DNA of 52,113 nt, from assembly GCF_000763905.1 (NCBI RefSeq), contig NZ_JRKN01000023.1, positions 1 to 52,113 on the forward strand, given 5' to 3'. The notes under the pieces are model-generated. The model ran no database searches and was not told where the DNA came from. It saw nothing but the letters and a program-made list of their open reading frames with translations. Positions 8,701 to 16,800 of the stretch are shown piece after piece. Source of the stretch: Paracoccus halophilus (GTDB lineage: Bacteria; Pseudomonadota; Alphaproteobacteria; Rhodobacterales; Rhodobacteraceae). Position 1 is the first letter of the stretch; every line of letters begins with the position of its first letter. A program made the translations under genes and the position numbers.

Positions 8701-8848
8701 TGTCGATGCGCTTTGCACACGCACCGGCTTGCCTCGGGCCGAGATCGGCCAGGCCCTGACACTGATGCTGCGTGCGGGCATCGAATTCTTCGTCTACTTC
8801 CGCGGGCTCTGGTCCCAGGCCGCACAACAGCACGAAAGACAGACATGA
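5759..8848 (+). CDS. large protein of unknown function, first gene of candidate defence operon, 1029 aa
   Basis: I do not recognise the family. A GTG start at 5759 is preceded by GGAAGTAAGG. The first 200 residues look helical (SYSIFMILDKFPTLGVWG, VYRHITSFLG). Residues about 260-760 are beta-rich, with repeated short strands and turns suggesting tandem sandwich domains (for example GEILLFDADSGALLS and EFEDGQNLEISAP). The last 250 residues return to helices, ending in an aromatic stretch (IEFFVYFRGLW). No catalytic motif, signal peptide or membrane helix is seen. It overlaps the helicase gene by four bases (ATGA), so the two are translationally coupled and probably act together. The helicase-plus-large-unknown layout recalls Druantia type III (DruH-DruE), but no homology can be shown here. 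Confidence 0.7.
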   Translation: MTTAPSNQNSLPEIEAAMVTLRTGAGSTPFILDMPIPPGLQHAAEKALKSYSIFMILDKFPTLGVWGVLLPLSRNYAEDGKGVYRHITSFLGQVGGDQNDIERLKSRYRQAARRIGLPIPTSNQPTGLFFAAMGPAQAQLGILANALVWMALHHGPPATEDTASARAWQRRAVTVRCPNHTRIQATVRFDQSAHIAQRFDHWRRGEAANGEREGLLFDAYDCAIASFLRKRSDIVAPPKVLWSGAELAVEPEPSRHRQSITLGAFPMPVAAGSITRIPAPWPEKLSWRCRNHSQDIHLAPQPGEILLFDADSGALLSRERQDARITTVSAERLVILSRHAFSSPSFGPAIPAEDPDFRVAWTVNGETLEFEDGQNLEISAPDEASIWLDARSLASDGSRRLLSCEGAVVVKLDAEIGGRSRILRATLGEVRRFREITVNSDGIARVPFADLGLSITDAPQKIRFDVLAPGAAGDAAARAELSATAWIWPGVARIDGDPAVLPCPANYLPAHSVGLREAPEGLVVDDRADVETPVIGVSAEGEIREFSLRLDREDLWHYHVPAQTRSRVPRGKVLVFGHASTHDTLTVRSTDQHADILALGTEIRGPFIGRTSWEIGAGLLEEATGDDRIALRRKDGRIDLLARIRHVDDPRNIDLTMEDDRLDLSLDYRGEIDAIRIDVRRADGASVVADHSLGRRPVPLPTFHGLSVRHDPTKKRLAISLPLDPAAAPGRMRLLYRATGEDTFHPFKDSDGADIALGLPGDTDQADIACLKNLAGFLAHKSPFALGDQVRSALQPAYEQAIREISPSRMIGPIKAALLDMPDIKECAPRHDLAGAAPWIFEASGTAFSGLNAGSGLAPLAQLASQPQVTGLPDPRGDEPMQSWLEQVAATSDMPLPFAPDRLEAAFQALRYRLGDTDLRDIVTDDLLTGTVRLIAAAHVADLDRLRSFDNGGGGDPLPARIAAAIERFARAAALRETDAHVDALCTRTGLPRAEIGQALTLMLRAGIEFFVYFRGLWSQAAQQHERQT

Positions 8849-11800
8849 CAGACCTCGACCCGAATGCCTTTCGAGATCACCTCAACGCGACCATGGCGCG
8901 CTTCGTGTCGACCAGTTCGCCGATCAATGACATCCGCGCGCCTGAGCTCGCCCGCCAGGTCCGGGACGCCGTCGCGCGCATGCAATTCGTCAAGGGTCCC
9001 CATGTCGAGATGCTGCCCGACTTCGAAAAGGGTCGCAGCCTCCAGGCGCTTGCCGGCGATGGTTTCCTTGCGCCGCAATGGTCCGCCTTTGCGACCAATG
9101 CCCGCTCGGTCTGGTCACGACCCTTGCATGCCCACCAGGAAAGCGCCCTGCTGCGCGACGAGAACTACCTCGTTGCGACCGGGACGGGCTCCGGCAAGAC
9201 CGAGGCCTTCCTCTACCCAATGATCGACCAGATCCTCAAGCAGGGCGACCTGTCGCGCCCCGGGGTCCGGGCCATCCTTGTCTACCCCCTCAATGCACTG
9301 GCCAACGACCAGCTCAACCGGATCGCCTCCCTGCTTTTCCGCGACCTCGGGGATCCCGGCATCACGCTCGGCCGCTACACCGGCCAGGTGAAGGCCAATG
9401 CCACGCGGGACGAGGAGATCACACGACTTCGGGAAACGCCCACCTTCCAGGAGATCTTCGGCGAGGAGGCCGATGTGCCGTTGAACTGGAAGCTCTCCCG
9501 CAAGGAAATGCGCGCGGCGCCGCCCCATATCCTGATCACCAACTACGCCATGCTCGAGCATATCCTGCTCCTGCCGACCAATCGCCCGCTTCTGGCCGAC
9601 GCGCGCCTCAACACGATCGTGCTCGACGAGATCCACACCTATGCCGGGGCGCAGGCGATCGAAGTAGCCTTCCTGCTTCGGCGCCTCAAGGCGCACCTGG
9701 GTGTCCCGGACGGGACCATACGCTGCATCGGGACATCGGCCTCCCTGGACCCGGGGCGCAAGGGTGAACTTGCGAATTTCGCCAGCAACCTCTTCGGAGA
9801 ACCCTTCGGCGGGGAAGCCTCGGTGATCACCTCCCAGCGCAAGATGCATCCTGCCCTCTCCGCCACGCCGGCGCCGAGCGGCCTCTCCCCGAAACGCTGG
9901 GCCGAGGCCGCGGAGCTTGCCACCATCGCGCGCGAAGCGAAGCGCAACGAAACACCCCTCGACACCGAGGCCTGGAATTCCGAGGCGGATCTTCTCGACC
10001 TCCCCGAGCTCTGCCTGGACGAGACCCTGCCGCTCGGGGACGCCCTGATCGCCAGGCTTGGCGGCTTCGAGGAGATCAGCAGGATCGCCGGAAAACTCGA
10101 AGACGGCGCCGTGCCGCTCCATGTCTTGGCCGAGGAGGTCTTTCCGGATGCCGGGTCGGACGCGATCCCGGCTCTGACCGGACTGATCGCGATCGGGGTG
10201 CTTGCCATCAGCGAAGACCAGGCGGTCTTTCCCCTGCTTCCCGCCCGTTACCACCTGATTTCCCGGGCGCCCGACCGGGTCGGCGTCGTTCTGGCTGCCG
10301 ACAGGGATGACCAGGTCTCCGAGATCGTCATCGGTGCGGACCGCGACGAGCAGGAGCGTCCGGCCTTCGAGCTCTTCACCTGCCGCAACTGCGGAGAGCC
10401 TTACCTGGAGGCCTTCATGGGCGGAGCTTACCTGTCACCGCAGCCAGGTTCGGGTCCAAGGCAGCTGCTTCGCCTTGTTAAGGGGGTCGCCGACGCCGAG
10501 GAGGAAGGCGAAGAAGAGGGCGCCGACGAGCCGCTCCTGTTGCACATCGACCCGGCAACCGGCGAGCCACTCGACGAGGACACGCCCGGCGCCGTTGTCC
10601 TCGAGTCCGTCGAGCTTTCCGAGGATCCCGATGACGGCACGCGCTACCTGAAGCGATGCGTGAGCTGCAATCACTTCCCGAGCCGCCACCTGGAGCCCAT
10701 CACGCGGCTACGGCCCGGCGACGAGGCCATCGCGGCCGTGGCCGCGCAGACCCTGCTCGAGGCCATGCCGGAGAAGCCCAGCGGAGAGAGCCCGCCGATG
10801 GGTGGGCGCAACCTGCTGGTCTTCTCGGACAACCGCCAGGACGCGGCCTTCTTCGCTCCCTTTTTCGAACGCACCTCGCGCGAACAGGCCATCCGTGCGG
10901 CCATGCTCCGTGCCGTGGAGCGCGATGGTCCGATCGATCTCGACAACCTCGTGGGCGCGGTCGAGCGGCTGCTGCGCGAAGACGGGCTGCGGCTTTACCG
11001 GCCCGGTGTCGTCCCGATACTGGAAACCGGAACCAACCAGTATCAGCGCCTTAAGGCCTTGATTGTCGCCGAGCTGACCGTTTTCGGAAAGGGGCGCCTC
11101 AGCCTCGAGGGATTTGGTCTCATCGGTGTCGATTTCCGGCAGATCGCGCGACCGGTCCGGGCGGTTGAGAAGGCCATGCCCGGGCCCATGAAACCGCACG
11201 CCGAAGCCTTCGTACGATACCTGCTCAAGATGGCGCGCGAACACCGGGCCGTCGCAGAGAAAGCCTCGGGGATGATCGATCTTGAGGATGAATCGATTTG
11301 GACCCGCATCGCCTCCCAACGCGGCCGATGCATCGCACGCGAGCGGAACCCGCGCACGGATCTTCCCCTCGCGTTGATCCCGGCGAGCGGCTTCAGGAAC
11401 CGCTTTACACGTCTGCTCGAGAAGATGGCCACGGCCTGCTGGACATCGATCTCCCCGCTCGAGATCCACGATGTCCTCGTCGCCTTCTGGAAGGCCATCG
11501 AAGGGCCACGCTCGCTCGCCGAAAAGCACGGCACCGGGCTTGGCCTCAAGTTCGACAAGGATCTTCTCCTCCTGCCCTCCAGCGCGGTCAGGCTCTACCA
11601 ATGCACCAAGTGCGGGGCCCGCACGCAAGCCGACACCGCCGGGGTCTGCCAGTCGATGAAATGCGACGGGGCGCTCCAGGAGGTGTCCATGGAAGACCGG
11701 CACACATTGGGCGAGCGCAACCACTACGTCGCCCGCTACCGTGAGCATCCGCGGCTCGGCATTGCCCGTGAGCACACGGCGGCCATCGCGGGCGCAGTGC

Positions 11801-13788
11801 GATCGGTGATCGAGGAACAGTTCAAGGCCGGCGAGGTCAACCTTCTCTCCTGCACGACGACGATGGAGATGGGCGTCGATCTCGGCGACCTGGAAGCCGT
11901 GCATTGCAAGAACGTCCCGCCCTCCATCGCGAACTACCAGCAGCGTGCCGGACGGGCGGGACGCCGCGCGCAGGTCGCCCCCATCGTGATGACCACCGCG
12001 CGCTCCGGGCGCTTCGACCGGGCGGCCTACGAGGAGTTCGGCCGCTATCTCGCCGCGAAACCCATCATTCCCTACCTCTCGCTCGACAATGCTGGGTTCT
12101 TCCAGAGACACCAGGTGGCCATGCTGCTCGCGCGTTTCCTCGAGCACCGGCTCTCCGGCTACGCGCGATCAGGGGCCCCGAGGCTCAGGGATGTCCTCGG
12201 ACAGGTACTCGATGCACCGGCCCGGGCGGACTTCGATGCCGATTTCGACGGATGGCTCACGGAAGCCACTTTGGACACCCAGGCGGCCGCAGATCTCGGC
12301 AAACGCCTCCCCGATGCCCTGTCGGGGATTGCCCTCGATGCCGACGGGCTGCGCCGCACGATACGCGACCGCGTGATGGGGTTCGCAGATGCCGCCTGGG
12401 GCCGCTGGGGCGTGATGCAATCGGCCATCGACGACCTCGAGGAGAAGCGGCTCGAGACCGACAAGACCGACAGCAAGGCCATCCTGAAGATCGACCGCGC
12501 GACGCGCGCCCTCAGGACGCAGCAGGAACTCTACATGAACCAGTTCCTGGTCGACCAGCTCTCGCGCCGCGCGGTCATCCCGACTTACAGCTTCCCGGTG
12601 CATTCGGTGAGCCTCGAAGTGCTCAACGCCGCTGGCCAGACCGCGGACAGCGCTCTTCTCGAGCTTGACCGCGACGGACAGATCGGCATCGCCGAATACG
12701 CGCCTGGCTCCGAAGTCGTCGCCGGCGGCCGCGTCTGGACCAGTGTCGGCATCTCGAAACGCTCCCGGTTCACTGGAGACGACGCCTTCGTGGAACGCGC
12801 CCGCTACCGAATCTGCGAGGCCTGCAAGTCACCCCAGATTACCAATTTCGGCGTCGATCCCGCACCTGAGTGTCAACAATGCGGCACGCGCTTCGCCGAA
12901 CACGCCGGAACGCGCAACTTCATCCGCCCGAACGGGTTCCTGACCTCGATTACAGACAGCGACGGGCGCGACCCGGGCGCCAGCCGTATTCGGCCCGTAG
13001 TCTCCGACGAAGCTCTGCTATTGACTGAGGCCCCGCGCGCGGCCTACGCCGCAACGGATATCCCCGGCCTGCTGACCTTCCACGCGCCGGGATCCAACCG
13101 TCCCGAACACGAACTCGGCCGCATCTTCACGGTCAACCGCGGGCGCCACAAGGGCGGCTTTGCCTGGTGCGGATCCTGCGAACACGCAGTGCCAGTGCGG
13201 GGCGGCGGTCCGCCCGATCGCATGTGGCAGACAGTGCAGAAGCTCGGCGAGCACACCAACCCGCGCACCGGACAAGTCTGCCGAGCCAATCCCGATGCGA
13301 AGATCTATCCTGTAGATCTTGCGCATATATTCGAGACGGATGTCCGTTCACTCATGTTTGACAGCACGCCACGCAGCCCACAGGGCATGGATCTCTCCAG
13401 TCACCGCTCCCTCGGGCGAACCCTTCAGGAAGCCTTGCGCCTCGGTGCCGCCGACCTGCTCGAGACAGACCCGAGGGACATAAAGGCTCTGATTCAACGC
13501 CTCGACGGCCGTCTCGTCATCGTGCTCTACGATGCGGTCTCTGGAGGTGCGGGCTATGCCACGCGGCTGACCCGGGAAGACGGCTTCATGGTCCGGGACC
13601 TGCTCTTCGCCGCGCGCAAGATCCTCGATTGTGCCAACCCGGACTGCCGCAAGAGTTGCACGCGCTGCCTGAACGATTATTCCAACCAGGCTTATTGGCT
13701 GGACTTCGAGCGCCATCCAGCCCTGGCCTGGATCGAGACCATCCTGATCGACGCCGGGCTCAAGATCACGCCCGCAAGCCCGCTTTAA
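8845..13788 (+). CDS. DEAH-type helicase with zinc clusters and C-terminal DUF1998-like domain, 1647 aa
   Basis: Superfamily 2 helicase. Motif I is ATGTGSGKTEAF (about residue 115), motif II is VLDEIHTY (about 260), motif III is GTSASL (about 294), and the C-terminal lobe has TTTMEMGVDLGDLEAV followed by YQQRAGRAGRR (about 1000-1037). Cysteine pairs (CRNCGEPY at about 512, CVSCNHF at about 605, CTKCGARTQ at about 920) are inserted between and around the lobes. Another pair occurs near 1322 (CEACKS). The end (about 1553-1635) has LYDAVSGGAGYA and a Cys-rich CANPDCRKSCTRCLND, the signature of DUF1998 as in MrfA-, DrmB- and DruE-type proteins. ATG at 8845 overlaps the previous stop. Fusion of helicase and DUF1998 in one large chain most resembles DruE. 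Likely DNA translocase of a defence complex. Confidence 0.85.
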   Translation: MTDLDPNAFRDHLNATMARFVSTSSPINDIRAPELARQVRDAVARMQFVKGPHVEMLPDFEKGRSLQALAGDGFLAPQWSAFATNARSVWSRPLHAHQESALLRDENYLVATGTGSGKTEAFLYPMIDQILKQGDLSRPGVRAILVYPLNALANDQLNRIASLLFRDLGDPGITLGRYTGQVKANATRDEEITRLRETPTFQEIFGEEADVPLNWKLSRKEMRAAPPHILITNYAMLEHILLLPTNRPLLADARLNTIVLDEIHTYAGAQAIEVAFLLRRLKAHLGVPDGTIRCIGTSASLDPGRKGELANFASNLFGEPFGGEASVITSQRKMHPALSATPAPSGLSPKRWAEAAELATIAREAKRNETPLDTEAWNSEADLLDLPELCLDETLPLGDALIARLGGFEEISRIAGKLEDGAVPLHVLAEEVFPDAGSDAIPALTGLIAIGVLAISEDQAVFPLLPARYHLISRAPDRVGVVLAADRDDQVSEIVIGADRDEQERPAFELFTCRNCGEPYLEAFMGGAYLSPQPGSGPRQLLRLVKGVADAEEEGEEEGADEPLLLHIDPATGEPLDEDTPGAVVLESVELSEDPDDGTRYLKRCVSCNHFPSRHLEPITRLRPGDEAIAAVAAQTLLEAMPEKPSGESPPMGGRNLLVFSDNRQDAAFFAPFFERTSREQAIRAAMLRAVERDGPIDLDNLVGAVERLLREDGLRLYRPGVVPILETGTNQYQRLKALIVAELTVFGKGRLSLEGFGLIGVDFRQIARPVRAVEKAMPGPMKPHAEAFVRYLLKMAREHRAVAEKASGMIDLEDESIWTRIASQRGRCIARERNPRTDLPLALIPASGFRNRFTRLLEKMATACWTSISPLEIHDVLVAFWKAIEGPRSLAEKHGTGLGLKFDKDLLLLPSSAVRLYQCTKCGARTQADTAGVCQSMKCDGALQEVSMEDRHTLGERNHYVARYREHPRLGIAREHTAAIAGAVRSVIEEQFKAGEVNLLSCTTTMEMGVDLGDLEAVHCKNVPPSIANYQQRAGRAGRRAQVAPIVMTTARSGRFDRAAYEEFGRYLAAKPIIPYLSLDNAGFFQRHQVAMLLARFLEHRLSGYARSGAPRLRDVLGQVLDAPARADFDADFDGWLTEATLDTQAAADLGKRLPDALSGIALDADGLRRTIRDRVMGFADAAWGRWGVMQSAIDDLEEKRLETDKTDSKAILKIDRATRALRTQQELYMNQFLVDQLSRRAVIPTYSFPVHSVSLEVLNAAGQTADSALLELDRDGQIGIAEYAPGSEVVAGGRVWTSVGISKRSRFTGDDAFVERARYRICEACKSPQITNFGVDPAPECQQCGTRFAEHAGTRNFIRPNGFLTSITDSDGRDPGASRIRPVVSDEALLLTEAPRAAYAATDIPGLLTFHAPGSNRPEHELGRIFTVNRGRHKGGFAWCGSCEHAVPVRGGGPPDRMWQTVQKLGEHTNPRTGQVCRANPDAKIYPVDLAHIFETDVRSLMFDSTPRSPQGMDLSSHRSLGRTLQEALRLGAADLLETDPRDIKALIQRLDGRLVIVLYDAVSGGAGYATRLTREDGFMVRDLLFAARKILDCANPDCRKSCTRCLNDYSNQAYWLDFERHPALAWIETILIDAGLKITPASPL

Positions 13789-13808
13789 CGAGGAGGAAAA
13801 TTAGACAC

Positions 13809-16800
13809 ATGCCCAAGGAAATGCCCTCTGATCCGTCTCTTCTCACCTTGGGCACGAGTTGCTTTGCCGAGGATCGCCTCCGCGCGATCTTTGCCTCATA
13901 CGACCCCGAGGAGGGGCTCCCGAATGATATGCCAAGCTTTCCTATTCTCGAACTGGTACCGGATGCCCCATCCTTCCTCGCCAAGGCAGGGCATTTCTCT
14001 GCACGGGACATGAAGTTCATCGTCTCCCATGCCAATCTCGATGCGGACCCGAAGAACCCTCTCGCAGTCTACACCGAACTCATGCAGCGCGCCGAGAAAG
14101 ACCCAGCGACCTTTCCTGCCTTGGAGATGAGCGTCGCCAAGAACAGGCTTCAATCGAAACCTGGGCACGCCCAACTGAAATTGGATGCGGAAAAGCTCTC
14201 GCGTTTCGTCGCCAAGTTTCCGACCGACAAGTTGAGACTGAGAACCAACCAGAGCCTCATGGATCGCCTCGGAGAGTTCGTCGAACCGGGGCCCGTTGCA
14301 ACTGATCTATGGGTTGGAGCCTTCTTCGAATACTCCGTCCACTGCCTTAGTAATCCACCCCACGAGGAATACATCAACTTTGTCGAGATTTTGTTCTTCG
14401 GCAAGGGGTCCGAAAAGGATCTTGCGGATGAACTTTTCGCCATCCGTGATCGGGCCGACTGGGCAAACGTCGAGATCGTCATTATGAAGTCGCTGGATTA
14501 CCTCCTCGAAAAGGGGGCCTCCAACCAACTTGACCCATCTCGGCTTTCCATACTGCTGAAAACAATCCTGGCGGCTTACGAGGTGGCACCGTCCGCCGGC
14601 TTTCTCCGCATGATCGGTCGCATCACGCAAAAGACCGCGGACCTCATGGATATTCCCCCCGCTGCCGATCCTCGTTGCTTCACCGAAGCACTGGACACGC
14701 TCGGCCTGGAAGTATCTTCCGAGACGATCGATGACGCGGCCTTCGCCTGCTTGGACGACCCCAGGCTGCGCGGCCTCGCCTTCAAGCTCAGGCATTACCA
14801 GGAGGAAGCTCTGGAGATGCGTGAAAGGCAGGGCCTCGTTGAAGCGCAGATCGCAGAAGCGACGGCGAACAAGCATTACGGCGCCTTGCGCGCCCTGGCC
14901 GAAGAGGCAGAAATCATATCCGAAGGCCTCGAGGCCGGTGAGCAGCTGAAAAAGCAGATGCAGGCCCTGATGGAGCTTGCCCTGCTTGGAGAGATCGAGA
15001 GCTTCGAGACGGAAATCGCCTCTTTCCCCTACCCTGAGAGCAAAGACGAGGAATTGGCAATCGTCCAGGGTGGCGTGCGCAAGGCCTCCCGGCCTTCCGC
15101 CGAAACGCCAGAAGGCCCGGTCAGGGAAGCCGAGGAGACCGCGGCCGATGCAGCCACGGCATCCGTTGACGAGACGTCGCCGTTGCCTGGCGCCGACGAG
15201 GAGATCGCAACCTCTCCCGCCGAAGAGCCCGCGGAAAGCGACAATCTCGCGGGCGAGCCAAAGCCTGACATGGACACGAAGGCAGAGACACTCCCTGCGG
15301 ACCTCGCTTCGTTGGAAGCGGAAAGCCCGAGCGAGGATGTCGAGGATCGCGAAATCGCCGAGCCCGGTGATGACACGCTGGCCGAAGACGATCCTGAGCC
15401 CATGGCCGACGCAAAGCCCGCCACCGAGGAGACGCAAACCGACGCGGCCGAGGTCGAGCCAAAGAGTGCCAGCACACCGGATGCGGCGGATGCAGACCGC
15501 GAACCCACGGCGCCTGCGATCGATCCCGCCTGCCTAAAGGATCTGATTGCGAAGGACCTTCTCGGGATCGCCGCCAATGCCGCCGCAGCACTCGAGACGA
15601 ACGGCAGCCGCTGGCTCATCAGCCATACCGCCCTGAAGGTTGCCGCCGCGTCGCGCTTTCCGCACCGGAACTATGGACAGGAAGCGCACAGCTTCCTCAA
15701 CATGGCCACCCGCGCGCTGCAGCCACACAACGACATCTCGGCTGTCCTGACCCTCGGCGCGCTGCTCAGGCCCGCCATCGTCGTGAGCAACCAGACGCTC
15801 AGAGCCTCTCTCGTCGATCTGGCCCGGGGGCCGCTCGGCGCCCACCTCATGCGCGTGGCAGAAGCCGTCTCCCAACTCGACTACGATTTCCCGCCAAGCC
15901 CGGACAAGCTGGCGGAGATTTCCGGCACCCGCCTCGTTCCGCAGAAGAAACGGATCCTTGAAAGGCTCCTTGCCTGGCGGGACATCACAGCCGGAAAGAA
16001 ATCGCGTTGGCCCTTTGCCAACCAGTTCATGCATCATGTCGTCTCCGACGCCGGGCTGATCGGGCATGCGATCCGCGATATCCAGGCGGGCAGCAAGCAT
16101 GCTGCAAGCCGGGCGCAGCGCGCCATCGATGAACTCGGCGACACGAGCATGATCCAGGACCGGTCGATCGAATACGCCGCGGATGTCGGAAAGCCGACCG
16201 CCGGCATCCACCCGAAAGGTCTCGAATACCTCGACAAGCAGTTCGACGAGGCACGCGCCCTTCTCGGCGCCTGGATCAGTGCCGATGAACAGGAAGGCAG
16301 CAACGATCAGCGCAACAACGAGAAACTGCGCAAGACCATCGGCAACCTGAGGACACGCCTCGGCAGCGCCCGCGACATGCTCGACGGGATTTCAGGTGCG
16401 GACGATCTCGATGCCGCTGCTGCCGGTTGGCTCCGGGACCAGGTCGACCTGGCCCTCGAGGCCCTGTCCGGCCGCGACACGGGAAAATTCACGACGCTGC
16501 AGGACGCCCTCGGAGCTGAACACGACCTCCTGCCCGCGCAGCTGCACAGCAGGCTCGAGGATCCCAAGACGCGCCTCGACACTTGGCGCCATATCCTCGA
16601 GGACAGCCAGGTCCAGGAGCCCGAGGCCGCCTTCGCCGCGGCGCTCGCCTCCGGTGCGTTCGAGACCGCACAGCGGCTCAACTCACGCTACGACATCGGC
16701 GACACGACGGAATTGAAGTCCAGGGCCAGGGAGTTTGCACATCATTGGCTGGCGCAGATCGAAACGCGCGACCGGCGCCTCAAGACGCTCGCAAAGGTCG

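Noticed and set aside
10708..12147. Minus-strand open frame (479 codons) opposite the helicase gene
   Set aside because: The plus strand has ordered helicase motifs across the same bases, and the minus frame has no recognisable start or domain.
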